Numbered from the stretch's first letter, positions 1 through 9,486 are shown. The stretch is DNA of 64,000 nucleotides from FEN-1219 sp963810755 (GCA_963810755.1 CAWEOP010000003.1:620001-684000); one strand, 5' to 3'. The notes: generated by a model from the sequence alone, not told the origin. Numbers and translations: made by a program.

Positions 1-654
1 TACGACGATAAGCGCATCGTCGGCGTGCTCGGGAACCCGCACACGATCGTGACGCCCGGAGTGTCGATCAAGCCGTATCCGTGCGGCGTGCTCGGCCACC
101 CGACGATGGACGCGATGCGCAGGCTCGTGATCGCCCACGACGTACAGCCCGACAGGATCAAGGCCATTCGCGTACGCGCCGGGTCGAACATCCTGAATCC
201 GCTGCGTTACCCGATCGCGAGCAACGAGCTCGAGGCGAAGTTCTGCCCCGCGTTCATGGTCAGCGCGATCGCGCTCCGCCGCAAAGCGGGGATCCGCGAG
301 TTCAACGACGAGTTCGTGCGAAGCACGCCCGTGCAGGCGCTGATGCGCAAGGTCGAGCGGGTGCTCGACCCCGAGATCGAGGCGAAGGGCTGGGAGAAAA
401 TCCGCAGCACCGTCGAGGTGGACCTCGCGGACGGCCGCACCCTCGTCGAGCACGCCGACGAGCGCTATCGCGGCGGGCCCGACCTGCCGTTCACGCGTGA
501 CGAGCTGTTCGAGAAGTGGAGCGACTGCGCGTCGCTCGTGCTCGCGCCGGCCGCGATCGAGAACGTGTTCGGCACGCTCGAGAATCTCGACGAGCTCGCG
601 GATGTCGCGACGCTCGTGGGAACGCTCAGCGCGCCTGCGAATGCCGCTCGTTAG
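1..654 (+). CDS. MmgE/PrpD family protein, C-terminal part (cut by window edge)
   Basis: The reading frame is open from the first base, so the gene begins upstream; about 217 residues are visible. The sequence resembles the C-terminal domain of the MmgE/PrpD family, which includes 2-methylcitrate dehydratase and cis-aconitate decarboxylase: a GVSIKPYPCG segment near the start, then a HPTMDAMRRL helix and alternating alpha/beta sequence. Family members dehydrate or decarboxylate tricarboxylic acids, but the substrate cannot be read from this fragment. The MatC-like permease follows 23 bp downstream on the same strand, and a hydroxyacid dehydrogenase follows that, which suggests a small organic-acid catabolic operon (inference). 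The family call is firm; the specific function is open. Confidence 0.8.
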   Translation, partial: YDDKRIVGVLGNPHTIVTPGVSIKPYPCGVLGHPTMDAMRRLVIAHDVQPDRIKAIRVRAGSNILNPLRYPIASNELEAKFCPAFMVSAIALRRKAGIREFNDEFVRSTPVQALMRKVERVLDPEIEAKGWEKIRSTVEVDLADGRTLVEHADERYRGGPDLPFTRDELFEKWSDCASLVLAPAAIENVFGTLENLDELADVATLVGTLSAPANAAR

Positions 655-677
655 CCCCACTCGATGAGCGCGGGCCG

Positions 678-2003
678 ATGAGTCTCGCGTGGATCTCCGT
701 CGGCGCGCTCGTTCTCGCGGTCACGTTGAGCTGTACGACGGCCATCAACGTGGGGCTCGTCGCGCTCGCGCTGGCGCTCGCCGTCGGCGTACTGATCGGC
801 GACATGACGCCGGCCGCGGTCCTCGACGGCTTCCCCGTAGACCTCTTCATCACGCTCGTCGGGGTGACGCTTCTCTTCGCCATAGCGGAGGTCAACGGCA
901 CGCTCGAACGCCTCACGGCGCGCGCCGTGCGCCTGTGCCGCGGCCACGCCGGGGTGTTGCCGATCATGTTCTTCGTGCTCGGGTTCGCGATCGCGACCAT
1001 CGGCGCGGGCGCAACACCCGCGAGCGCCCTGCTCGCGCCGCCCGCGATGGCGATCGCCGCGCGCGCGCGCATACCGCCGCTGCTCATGGTGATCATGACC
1101 GGCAACGGCACGCTCGCGGGCACGTTGTCGCCGTTCGCGCCGACGGGCATCGTCGCGCACGGCGTGATGCAGCGTATCGGGCTCGGCGGCGTCGAGTGGC
1201 AGACCTTCGCCTACAACGCGCTCGCGCACACGCTCGTGGGCGTCGGCGGATTCCTGCTGCTCGGCGGCTGGCGGCTGTTCCGGACGAACGCTCAGCCGCT
1301 TGCCGCGGGAGCGTCCGCAGCCGCCGGTTCGTCGGCTGCGCCGTCGCGTGCGGTCGCCGCGACGGACGGCGCGACTTCCGCGGCCGGAGGGGGCCTCGGC
1401 GGCGACGCGCCCTTCGAGGCGCGCCATTGGCTCACGACGGCAGGCATCGGCGCGTTGATCGTCGCGGTGGCGGGCTACGAGATCAACGTCGGCATGGCGG
1501 CGCTGATGATCGCGACGCTGTTGATCGCGCTGCGCGCCGTCGACGAAGGGCGCGCGATCGCGCGCATGCCGTGGGGCGTGATCCTAATGGTGACCGGAGT
1601 GACGGTGCTGGTCGCGCTGCTTCAGGAGACGCAAGGGCTCGCGCTGATCACGGACGGCATCGCGCGGCTGTCGACACCGCTCACGATCGAGCCCGTGGTC
1701 GCGTTCGGCACGGGGCTCGTGTCCGTCTACAGCAGCACATCGGGTGTGGTGCTCCCCGCATTCCTGCCAATGGCGCCGCAGCTCGCGGAGCGCCTCGGCG
1801 GGCTCGATCCGCTGTCGATCGCGTGGTCGATGAACGTGAGCGCGAGCCTCGTGGACCTGTCGTCGCTGTCGACCGTCGGTGCGCTCTACATCGCGGGCGC
1901 GGCGCCCGGGACCGATGCGCGCAAGCTGTTCAATGCGCTGCTCGCCTGGGGACTGTCGATGACGGTGGTTGGCGCGGTGCTCTGCTACCTATTGTTCGGC
2001 TAG
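678..2003 (+). CDS. MatC-like / SLC13-type dicarboxylate permease
   Basis: An inner-membrane transporter of 441 residues with about ten to twelve hydrophobic segments. The N-terminal half matches the pattern of the MatC dicarboxylate carrier N-terminal domain: a leading TM, then a small-residue-rich GAGATPASALLAPP stretch and a TGNGTLAGTLSPFAPTG re-entrant-type segment. A second symmetrical loop, SVYSSTSGVVLPAFLP, lies in the C-terminal half. The central loop (about residues 205-240) is Ala/Ser/Gly-rich and probably cytoplasmic. An in-frame extension reaches back to 516, but its Arg-rich translation is a shadow of the upstream gene, so I chose the ATG at 678, where the hydrophobic sequence begins. 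Likely substrates are C4-dicarboxylates or related hydroxyacids, matching its neighbours; the exact substrate is unknown. Confidence 0.75.
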   Translation: MSLAWISVGALVLAVTLSCTTAINVGLVALALALAVGVLIGDMTPAAVLDGFPVDLFITLVGVTLLFAIAEVNGTLERLTARAVRLCRGHAGVLPIMFFVLGFAIATIGAGATPASALLAPPAMAIAARARIPPLLMVIMTGNGTLAGTLSPFAPTGIVAHGVMQRIGLGGVEWQTFAYNALAHTLVGVGGFLLLGGWRLFRTNAQPLAAGASAAAGSSAAPSRAVAATDGATSAAGGGLGGDAPFEARHWLTTAGIGALIVAVAGYEINVGMAALMIATLLIALRAVDEGRAIARMPWGVILMVTGVTVLVALLQETQGLALITDGIARLSTPLTIEPVVAFGTGLVSVYSSTSGVVLPAFLPMAPQLAERLGGLDPLSIAWSMNVSASLVDLSSLSTVGALYIAGAAPGTDARKLFNALLAWGLSMTVVGAVLCYLLFG

Positions 2004-2058
2004 CGCGCGGCGAGGGTTGCGGCCTCTGGGGCGCCGAAGCTTTGTAGAGGGTGGGACG

Positions 2059-3003
2059 ATGCGTATCGCGATTCTCGACGACATTCACGATGCTTGGGGT
2101 CGCACCGCCGGGGTGCGGCGTTTGCGCGAGCGCGCGGACGTCACGATTTTCACGAAGCCGTTCGGCACGCCGGACGCGCTGCGCGGCTTCGAGATACTGA
2201 TCGCGAATCGCGAGCGCACGAAGTTCACGCGCGAGCTGCTCGCGCAGCTCCCCGACGTGAAGGTGATCGCGCAGACCGGCAACCACGCCGCGCACCTCGA
2301 CTTCAAAGCGGCGGCGGACTTGGGTGTAGTGATCGCACAGGCCTCGGGCGGCTACTCGATCGGCGCGGCGGAGCTCGCGATCGGTCTCGCGCAAGCGGTG
2401 ATGCGCCAGATCCCGAGTTGCGACGCGGCGCTGCGCCGCGGCGAATGGCGGACGCCGCTCACGCCGATCCTGCACGGCAAGACGCTGGGGCTCGTCGGTC
2501 TCGGACGCGTAGGCCAACACGTCGCGCGGATCGGCCAGGCGTTCGGGATGCGCGTGCTCGCCTGGAGCCCCCGGCTCACGGACGCATCGGCGGCGCAGGC
2601 CGGGGCGCAGCGCCGCGAGCTCGACGATCTGCTCGCGGAGAGCGACGTCGTCTCGGTACACGTGTCGCTCGCCGCATCGTCGCGCGGGCTCATCGATGCT
2701 CGCCGGCTCGCGCTGATGAAGCCGACGGCGTATCTCGTGAACACCGCGCGCGGGCCGATCGTCACCGAGACCGCGCTCGTCGCCGCGCTGCAGCAGCGGC
2801 GGATCGCCGGCGCGGGCCTCGACGTGTTCGACCAGGAGCCGCTACCCGCCGGACACCCTCTCACGAAGCTCGACAACGTCGTGCTCGCGCCGCATCTCGG
2901 CTGGCCCACGGACGACGGCTACGAGCGATTCGCGAGCGCGGCAGCCGACGTGCTGATCGCGTACCTCGACGGCCGCGACTTCCCGCGGTTCGCGAGCCAC
3001 TGA
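2059..3003 (+). CDS. D-2-hydroxyacid dehydrogenase (NAD(P)-dependent)
   Basis: This cytoplasmic oxidoreductase of 314 residues interconverts a D-2-hydroxyacid and a 2-oxoacid. It has the two-part fold of the D-isomer-specific 2-hydroxyacid dehydrogenase family: an N-terminal catalytic segment, then a Rossmann nucleotide-binding core with GLGRVG (about residues 150-155). The catalytic Arg is in NTARGP, the Glu in FDQEP and the His in APHLGW. The ATG at 2059 has an AGAGGGTGGG Shine-Dalgarno-like stretch just upstream; longer in-frame extensions run into the permease gene and were rejected. The position behind the permease suggests use of an imported hydroxyacid. Substrate (glycerate, lactate, hydroxypyruvate or other) is not determined. 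Confidence 0.85.
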   Translation: MRIAILDDIHDAWGRTAGVRRLRERADVTIFTKPFGTPDALRGFEILIANRERTKFTRELLAQLPDVKVIAQTGNHAAHLDFKAAADLGVVIAQASGGYSIGAAELAIGLAQAVMRQIPSCDAALRRGEWRTPLTPILHGKTLGLVGLGRVGQHVARIGQAFGMRVLAWSPRLTDASAAQAGAQRRELDDLLAESDVVSVHVSLAASSRGLIDARRLALMKPTAYLVNTARGPIVTETALVAALQQRRIAGAGLDVFDQEPLPAGHPLTKLDNVVLAPHLGWPTDDGYERFASAAADVLIAYLDGRDFPRFASH

Positions 3004-3043
3004 CGAGTCGAGCGCGGGAGCGCCGGACGGACGGAATTAGAAG

Positions 3044-4102
3044 CTACGGCGCCGCGACGGGCTGCGGCAGTCGCGCGGTCGCGGCCTCTTGCGCCGCGGA
3101 CCAGCTCTGGACGCGCTGCAAGGCGAGCTCCATCAGGCGCGCCTCGCCGGCCGGATCCGGCATGACGCACGGTGGACGGCGCCGCAGCCGCTCCCAGTCG
3201 CCGACCTTGATCACGCCGCTCAGGAACGTGAGGTTCTTGCGGATGAACTGGACGTACGGGCTTTGGCCGCCTTCGAAGAAGGCTTCCATGTAGCGGTACC
3301 CGCGGTTGAAGTTGTGCTCGAGCCGATGCCGCGCGGAGCTCTGGTAGAAGGACAGCGTTTTCGACAGCAGGTCGTGCGGCGAGCGGTACAGCACCTTGCC
3401 CTCGGGGCGCTCGTCGATCGCGACGCCGCCGAGCACGAACTCGGGGTAAAGCCGGTCTCGGCACTTTTCGAGGTAGCACCGGTCCGAGATCTGCGCGACG
3501 AGGTCCGCGGTGCCGAGCAAGTGGCCCACGATGCTGTCTTTCGGATCCTCGAGCTCGATCTGATCGATGTTCAGCTCGTAGCCGGTGAAGTGCACGATTC
3601 GCGAGACGACCGGCGTGAACTGCTCGAGGCCGATCCGCGGCAGATAGCTCTCGAGGAACCGGCCGCTGCGCGTGACGTGCACGCGCGTGAACACCGCGCC
3701 GTTCACGGCGCCCGCGTCGAGCTCCCTGTGGCGCAGATACCCGGCGTCGTGGAATAGCGCGCTCACGAGCGCGAGCTCGGCGCGGTCCGGGCCGAGCCGG
3801 TCTTTCGGCTCGACGCTCATCTCGTGTCCGGCGATCAGTCGCGCGAGCGCGAGCGTCATGTCGAGCGTGTGTTGGATGTCGTGGTAGGTGGTGTCGACCG
3901 CGTGATAGCTCGGGTCGAGACCATGAAACAATCGTTCGAAATCGTGGAACGCGAGCCAAACGGAGTCGAACGACCGATTCGGGTAGAGCGCGCAAAAAAG
4001 ATCATTGACCGCCGCCCGAACCTTCTGCGGCGAGCTGACTTGCACCGTGTTGGTTACGTCGAAATCGTTACGCCGTTCTTGCAGGTCGTCTTCGGTCGGC
4101 AT
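3044..4102 (-). CDS. HD-domain metal-dependent phosphohydrolase
   Basis: A protein of 352 residues with an HD-superfamily arrangement: YHDIQH near residue 75, then FHDAGY about residue 116, and an NxxH-type helix in the second half. The spacing of the first His cluster and the HD pair recalls 3',5'-cyclic nucleotide phosphodiesterases as much as generic HD hydrolases. No signal peptide or transmembrane segment is visible, so it is probably cytoplasmic. The C-terminal 40 residues are Ala-rich and poorly conserved in look. It stands alone, convergent with the dehydrogenase and with its 5' end facing the xthA stop. A nucleotide or cyclic-nucleotide substrate is inference from the fold only. Confidence 0.65.
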   Translation of the reverse strand: MPTEDDLQERRNDFDVTNTVQVSSPQKVRAAVNDLFCALYPNRSFDSVWLAFHDFERLFHGLDPSYHAVDTTYHDIQHTLDMTLALARLIAGHEMSVEPKDRLGPDRAELALVSALFHDAGYLRHRELDAGAVNGAVFTRVHVTRSGRFLESYLPRIGLEQFTPVVSRIVHFTGYELNIDQIELEDPKDSIVGHLLGTADLVAQISDRCYLEKCRDRLYPEFVLGGVAIDERPEGKVLYRSPHDLLSKTLSFYQSSARHRLEHNFNRGYRYMEAFFEGGQSPYVQFIRKNLTFLSGVIKVGDWERLRRRPPCVMPDPAGEARLMELALQRVQSWSAAQEAATARLPQPVAAP

Positions 4103-4174
4103 GGTCCAGTCCCGGGCAGTAGGTCAGTCTAGGAGATTCGCGGCGCGCGCGGCCCGGAGCATCTCACATAAATG

Positions 4175-4948
4175 TCAGGCTCCCGCGAATTCTGCGACGA
4201 CCGGCACATGGTCGGAGGGCCGATCCCAACCTCGCGGCTCGCGGTCGATCCGGCACGCCGAGCACACTTTACTTAAGGTGCGCGACGCGAGCATCAGGTC
4301 GATCCGCAGTCCCTTGTTGCGGCGGAACATTCCCGCACGATAATCCCACCAGCTGTAGGTGCCGGGGGGCTGATCGAATAGCCGAAACGTGTCGCGCAGC
4401 CCGAGCTCGGCGATCGCCGCGAGCGCTGCGCGCTCCGCCGGCGTGCAGAGCACCTGCCCTGCCCAGGCCTTGGGATCGTAGACGTCGCGATCGTCGGGAG
4501 CGATGTTGAAGTCGCCGACGACGAGCAGTCGGGGATGCCGCTCGAGCTCGGCCGCGAGCAAGCCGCGCAGTGCCGTGAGCCAGCCGAGCTTGTAGGCGTA
4601 CTTGTCGGACTCGACGCTCTGACCGTTCGGCACGTACAGGCTCCAGACTCGGAGCGTACCGAACGTGGCGCCGATCACTCGTTTCTGGTCGTCGACGTAG
4701 CCGCCGCCGATGCCGTGCGCGATCGCGTCCGCGGGAATTCGCGAAACGATCGCGACTCCGTTGTAGGCCGCCTGGCCGCTGAACACCGCAGCGTAGCCGC
4801 GCTCGCGAAATGCGTCGACGGGGAAATTGTCGTCGCGGGTCTTCGTCTCTTGCAGCGCGAGCACGTCGGGTTGCTCGCGCTCGAGCCACGCAAGCACGTG
4901 GTCCAGCCGAACCTTCAGGCTGTTCACGTTCCAAGTCGCGACCTTCAC
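4175..4948 (-). CDS. xthA: Exodeoxyribonuclease III (AP endonuclease)
   Basis: Cleaves DNA 5' of abasic sites and removes 3' blocks in base-excision repair. The 257-residue frame starts KVATWNVNS and carries the family's catalytic set: Glu34 in ALQETK, the GDFNIAPDD motif with Asp and Asn, and the terminal SDHVPV His. Length fits E. coli XthA (268). The start is a GTG that shares GTGA with the prlC stop codon, a four-base overlap implying translational coupling; a longer in-frame extension lies entirely inside prlC and is rejected. No signal peptide. Assignment is secure. Confidence 0.93.
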   Translation of the reverse strand: MKVATWNVNSLKVRLDHVLAWLEREQPDVLALQETKTRDDNFPVDAFRERGYAAVFSGQAAYNGVAIVSRIPADAIAHGIGGGYVDDQKRVIGATFGTLRVWSLYVPNGQSVESDKYAYKLGWLTALRGLLAAELERHPRLLVVGDFNIAPDDRDVYDPKAWAGQVLCTPAERAALAAIAELGLRDTFRLFDQPPGTYSWWDYRAGMFRRNKGLRIDLMLASRTLSKVCSACRIDREPRGWDRPSDHVPVVAEFAGA

Positions 4949-7053
4949 TGCGGCGACGTGGGCCTGGCGATCCCCGATTGGCGCAGCAACGCGTCGAGCT
5001 GCGGCGGGCGCCCGCGGAAATCGATGAACGCATCGAGCGCTTTGCGGCTGCCGCCGACGCTCAAGATCGCGCGGCGGAAGCGTTCTGCCGTGCTGCGGTC
5101 GAACACGCCCGACTCCTCGAAGGCGGCGAATGCGTCCGCGGCGAGCACCTCGGCCCATTTGTAGCTGTAGTAGCCCGCCGCGTACCCGCCGCCGAAGACG
5201 TGTGCGAAGGTGTTCGGAAAACGGTTGTAGCTCGCGACGGGCACGACGGACACCTCTTGCCGGACCTCCGCGAGGATCTCGTGCACGCGCGCGCCTTTCT
5301 CGGGCGAGTATTCCTGATGCAGCCGGAAGTCGAAGAGCGCGAACTCGAGCTGACGCACCATCCCGAGCCCAGCGAGGAACGTGCGCGAGCGCTTCATCGT
5401 GTCGAGCTTGTCGCTCGGCAGCGGAGCGCCGGTTTGGTAATGACGTGCCATGCCGCCGAGCACCTTGGGATCCCAAACGAAGTTCTCCATGAATTGGCTC
5501 GGTAGCTCGACGGCATCCCACGCGACACCGTTCACGCCGGCTATCGACGGATAGTCGACCTCGGTCAGCAAGTGGTGGAGCGTGTGGCCGAACTCGTGGA
5601 ACAGCGTGACGGCCTCGGAGTGGGTGAGCAGCGACGGCGTCTCACCTACCGGCGGATTGAAGTTGCAGACGAGATGCGCGACGGGCGCCTGAGCGGACCC
5701 GTCGATCTTCGAGCGGCTCACGCAGCTGTCCATCCACGCGCCGCCCCGCTTGTTGGGCCGCGCGAACAAGTCGACGTAGAAGCTGCCGATCGGCGTGCCA
5801 TCGCGGTGCGCAAGCTCGTAGTACTTCACCGTCGGATGCCAGACGCTCGGCGCCTCAGCTTCTGCCACGACGAGGTCGAACAGGTCGCCGACGAGCTCGA
5901 ACAGCCCGGCGAGCACCCGCGGCAGCGGGAAGTACGGCCGTAGCTCTTCCTCCGCGAGCTGCAGGTGCTCCTGGCGCAGCCGCTCCGAATAGAACGCGAC
6001 GTCCCACGGCTCGAGGCTCCTACCCGCGTAGTCCGCGAGCATCGCGAGCTCCGCGGCGGCGACCGGACGGCTGCGCCGCGCAAGATCGTGCAAGAACTCG
6101 ATCACGCGCTCGGGCGAGTCGGCCATCTTGGTGGCGAGCGACAGCTCCGCGTACGTCTTGAATCCGACGAGCTGTGCTGCTTCGTGACGCAGCGCGAGGA
6201 TCTCGTCGATCAGCGGGCCGTTATCGGACCGCCCGGCGTGCGGGCCTTGATCGGACGCCCGCGTGACCCAGGCGGCGTAGAACATTTCCCGCAGTTTCGC
6301 CGACTCCGCGTGCGACAGCACGGATTGGTACGTCGGCGCGTCGAGCCGCAGCACCCAGCCCTCGGTGCCGCGTTCGGTCGCGAGGGCCTTCGCGCGTTCG
6401 AGCGCGATCTCGGGAAGGCCCGCGAGCTCCGCACGATCCTTCGTTTGGTATTGGAACGCGTCCGTCGCGTCCATGAGGTTCTGCTCGAACCCGGCTTGGA
6501 GCGCCGCGAGCTTTTGCCATACGTCGCGGAAGCGTTGCCTCGCTGCGCCGACGAGCGCGACGCCGCCGAGCCGAAAGTCGCGCAACGCGAGCTCGATCAA
6601 GTTCGTCTCGACGGCTTGGCGCTGCGTGACGCTGCTGCGCAGGGCCCCGTAATTGCGGTACAGGTTCTCGTTCTGACCGAGAGCCGTGCCGAACTCCGTG
6701 ACGAGCGGCAAGCAGCGATTGAACGCGTCGCGCAGCGCCGGGCTCGACAGCACCGAGTTCAGATGCGTCACCGGTCCCCAAACGCGATGGATCTCGGTGT
6801 TGATCCGCTCGACGTCGCGCAGCCAGTCGAGGCTCGGCGCGGCGACGCTCTCCGCCCGCTCGAGAGCAGCCCGCTGCTCCGCGAGCACACGGCGCACGGC
6901 CGGCTCGACGTGCTCTGGGCGCACCGCATCGAACGCCGGCAATGGGCCCGAATCGATCAGTGGATTGCCGGGCGCATAGGTAGCGGCTGGCGCCGGGCCG
7001 GCCTCGGCGGCGGCGGTGAGCTCACCGCCAGCATTCTGGAGTCGTTCGATCAT
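4945..7053 (-). CDS. prlC: Oligopeptidase A (M3 family zinc metallopeptidase)
   Basis: Cytoplasmic endopeptidase that degrades short peptides, including cleaved signal peptides. At 702 residues it matches the family's usual 680-710. The M3 zinc site is intact: HEFGH at residues 486-490 followed by the third ligand Glu at about 516 in AWDAVELPS. The N-terminal helical half is rich in Glu and Arg as usual. The gene is transcribed away from the glutathione reductase gene across a 157-bp divergent region, and its stop overlaps the xthA start by four bases. No signal peptide. Secure at family level; PrlC versus a close paralogue (Dcp) is decided by length and the FHEFGH context. Confidence 0.92.
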   Translation of the reverse strand: MIERLQNAGGELTAAAEAGPAPAATYAPGNPLIDSGPLPAFDAVRPEHVEPAVRRVLAEQRAALERAESVAAPSLDWLRDVERINTEIHRVWGPVTHLNSVLSSPALRDAFNRCLPLVTEFGTALGQNENLYRNYGALRSSVTQRQAVETNLIELALRDFRLGGVALVGAARQRFRDVWQKLAALQAGFEQNLMDATDAFQYQTKDRAELAGLPEIALERAKALATERGTEGWVLRLDAPTYQSVLSHAESAKLREMFYAAWVTRASDQGPHAGRSDNGPLIDEILALRHEAAQLVGFKTYAELSLATKMADSPERVIEFLHDLARRSRPVAAAELAMLADYAGRSLEPWDVAFYSERLRQEHLQLAEEELRPYFPLPRVLAGLFELVGDLFDLVVAEAEAPSVWHPTVKYYELAHRDGTPIGSFYVDLFARPNKRGGAWMDSCVSRSKIDGSAQAPVAHLVCNFNPPVGETPSLLTHSEAVTLFHEFGHTLHHLLTEVDYPSIAGVNGVAWDAVELPSQFMENFVWDPKVLGGMARHYQTGAPLPSDKLDTMKRSRTFLAGLGMVRQLEFALFDFRLHQEYSPEKGARVHEILAEVRQEVSVVPVASYNRFPNTFAHVFGGGYAAGYYSYKWAEVLAADAFAAFEESGVFDRSTAERFRRAILSVGGSRKALDAFIDFRGRPPQLDALLRQSGIARPTSPQ

Positions 7054-7210
7054 TCGGGCACTCTAGCGCGGCTCGCGCCGCGAAATCTAATCTCGCCTTG
7101 GTGCCCGAATCGTAGTTGCCCCATCTCGCGCGGCGATTCGCGGCGGTAACTCCTGTCCGGGCCCGACTCGCTGTACTCTTCTTCGCTTTGAAATCCACTC
7201 GGGGGACGGC

Positions 7211-8560
7211 GTGCAGACTTTCGATCTCATCGTGCTTGGCGGCGGCAGCGGCGGCCTCGCGAGCGCGCAACGCGCGGCCGAGTACGGCGCCCGCGCCGCG
7301 GTGTTCGAGCCGGGCCGGCTCGGCGGCACCTGCGTCAACGTCGGCTGCGTGCCGAAGAAAGTAATGTGGAACGCGGCAGAGATTGCGGGTGCTCTCGAGC
7401 ACGCGCAGGGCTACGGTTTCGATGTGCGGGTCGCCGGCCACGACTGGGCCAAGCTCAAGCAAGGCCGAGACGCGTACGTGCTGCGCTTGAACGGCATCTA
7501 TCAACGCAACCTCGAGCGCAAGTCGATCCCGATCGTGCGCTCGGCGGGCAGGCTTGCCGGCGCGCACGAGATCGTCGACACGAGCGGCGAGGCGTATCGC
7601 GCGGAGCACGTGCTGATAGCGACGGGAGGGTATCCGAAGGTGCCGCCGATTGCAGGCGCGGAGCTCGGGATCACTTCGGACGGATTCTTCGAGCTCGAGC
7701 GCTTGCCGAAGCGCGTGGCGGTGGTCGGCAGCGGCTACATCGCCGCCGAGCTCGGCGGCGTGCTCAATGCGCTCGGCAGCGAGACCTCGGTGTTCTTGCG
7801 CTTCGACAGAATGATCCGGCATTTCGACACGATGTTATCCGACCGGCTCACGGAGCAGATGCGCGCGGCGGGAATCGAGATCGTGACGGGTGGAGTGCCG
7901 AGCGCTGTGGCCGGCAAGCCGGGCGAGCTCACGCTCCGGACCGCGGACGGCCGCAGCTTCGGCGGCTTCGACACGGTAATCTGGGCGATCGGCCGCGCAC
8001 CGCGCACGGCCGCGCTCGGGCTCGAGGAGGCCGGCGTGGAGGTCGACGCGGCCGGCGCCGTGATCGTCGACGCGTACCAGAACACGAGTGCCGAGCGCGT
8101 CTACGCGGTGGGCGACGTGACGGGCCGCGCTGAGCTCACGCCGGTCGCGATCGCGGCAGGGCGGCGCCTCGCGGATCGAGTGTTCGGCGGACAGACGGAG
8201 CGGCATCTCTCCTACGACTTGCTCCCGACGGTCGTGTTCTCGCATCCGCCGATCGGCACGGTAGGCCTGTCGGAAGCCGCGGCGCGCGAGCGCTATCCGG
8301 ATCAGCCGATCAAGATCTATCAGACCGAGTTCGTGCCCATGTTTTACGCGCTCGGCGACGTGAAGCCGAAGACGGCGATGAAGCTCGTGACGGTCGGAGC
8401 GGACGAGCGGATCGTCGGTTGCCACGTGATCGGGCCCGGCGCGGACGAGATGATCCAAGGGTTCGCGGTAGCCGTGACCATGGGCGCGCGCAAAGCCGAC
8501 TTCGACGACACGCTCGCGATCCATCCGACCAGCGCCGAGGAGCTCGTCACGATGCGCTGA
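7211..8560 (+). CDS. gor: Glutathione-disulfide reductase
   Basis: A FAD-dependent enzyme of 449 residues that reduces oxidised glutathione with NADPH. FAD-binding GGGSGG lies at residues 10-15, followed by the redox disulfide Cys41/Cys46 in GGTCVNVGCVPKK. The NAD(P) domain has VVGSGYIAAE, and the C-terminal interface domain supplies the catalytic HPTSAEE pair, with the His activating the proximal thiol across the dimer. The VNVGC form and the total length favour Gor over lipoamide dehydrogenase or mercuric reductase, and there is no HMA extension. The start is a GTG preceded by GGGGGACG. It converges on aroE, with only 13 bp between the two stops. Confidence 0.9.
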   Translation: MQTFDLIVLGGGSGGLASAQRAAEYGARAAVFEPGRLGGTCVNVGCVPKKVMWNAAEIAGALEHAQGYGFDVRVAGHDWAKLKQGRDAYVLRLNGIYQRNLERKSIPIVRSAGRLAGAHEIVDTSGEAYRAEHVLIATGGYPKVPPIAGAELGITSDGFFELERLPKRVAVVGSGYIAAELGGVLNALGSETSVFLRFDRMIRHFDTMLSDRLTEQMRAAGIEIVTGGVPSAVAGKPGELTLRTADGRSFGGFDTVIWAIGRAPRTAALGLEEAGVEVDAAGAVIVDAYQNTSAERVYAVGDVTGRAELTPVAIAAGRRLADRVFGGQTERHLSYDLLPTVVFSHPPIGTVGLSEAAARERYPDQPIKIYQTEFVPMFYALGDVKPKTAMKLVTVGADERIVGCHVIGPGADEMIQGFAVAVTMGARKADFDDTLAIHPTSAEELVTMR

Positions 8561-8573
8561 CGGGCAGGAGGCG

Positions 8574-9407
8574 TCAGCGCACGAGCTGCTTCAGGATCGG
8601 CCTCGTGTCGGGGCGCACGCCGCGCCAAATGAAGAACGACTCGGCCGCCTGCTCGATCAGCATGCCCCAACCCTGCACCGCGCGCGCAGCATTGTTCGCG
8701 CGCGCCCACACGACGAACGGGGTGTCGTTCACGCTGTAGACGAGGTCGTAGCAGAAACTCTGCGGGCCGATCAGCGACCCAGGAAACGGCGGCGCTTCGC
8801 CCTTCAAGCCCGCAGACGTGGCGTTGAGCAGCAGGTCGAACGGCGGCAAGTCTGCGAGCTCGGCGAACACGACGGCGCGCAGCGCCGGCGGTGACTGGAA
8901 ATGCGCGACCAGGTCGTCGGCTCGTTCCTTGGTGCGGTTCGCGACGACGAGCTCGCTCGGCTTCGCCGCGAGCAGCGGCCCGATGATGCCGCGCGCGGCG
9001 CCGCCGGCGCCGAGCACGAGCATTCTTCGGCCCGCAAGCGTCTGGTGCTGGTTCGCGACGAGGTCGCGGATCAAACCGACGCCGTCGGTGTTCTCGCCGT
9101 ACAGCATCCCGTCGACGAACTTGATCGTGTTCACGGCGCCCGCGGCGTCGGCCGGCGCGCTGATCTCGTCGACCAGCGCGTAAGCGGCTTCCTTGTGCGG
9201 CACAGTGATGTTCAAGCCCTTGCCGCCCGCGGCGCCGAAGCCGCGCACGGCCGTCTCGAAGCTGCTCGGCTCCGCGTCGATGAGCTCGTAGCTGATATGG
9301 GCGCCGGTCTGCCGCGCGAACAGCGAGTGGATCAACGGGGAACGGCTGTGCTCTACGGGGTGGCCGACGAGCGCATAGCGCTCGGGCGGCAAATCGTTTC
9401 TCGTCAC
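8574..9407 (-). CDS. aroE: Shikimate dehydrogenase
   Basis: Reduces 3-dehydroshikimate to shikimate with NADPH in aromatic amino acid and folate precursor synthesis. The 277-residue protein shows the substrate-binding HSRSPLIHS, the catalytic Lys in TVPHKEAA, the GAVNTI strand and the nucleotide loop GAGGAARG followed by NRTKER, whose Arg pair favours NADPH. The C-terminal GMLIEQAA helix is typical. The start codon is a GTG at 9405-9407. The gene is divergent from tag. Assignment is secure. Confidence 0.92.
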   Translation of the reverse strand: MTRNDLPPERYALVGHPVEHSRSPLIHSLFARQTGAHISYELIDAEPSSFETAVRGFGAAGGKGLNITVPHKEAAYALVDEISAPADAAGAVNTIKFVDGMLYGENTDGVGLIRDLVANQHQTLAGRRMLVLGAGGAARGIIGPLLAAKPSELVVANRTKERADDLVAHFQSPPALRAVVFAELADLPPFDLLLNATSAGLKGEAPPFPGSLIGPQSFCYDLVYSVNDTPFVVWARANNAARAVQGWGMLIEQAAESFFIWRGVRPDTRPILKQLVR

Positions 9408-9486
9408 GTTCGCCTCTTTTGACGCTAGGGATTCTGCTTGGTTTTCGCTACCTTTGCCACGGGTCGAGAACGGAGGGACATCTCGC

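Noticed and set aside
9454..9486. TTG start for tag at 9454
   Set aside because: The GGAGG at 9472-9476 is well placed for the GTG at 9487, and the extra residues do not match the family.
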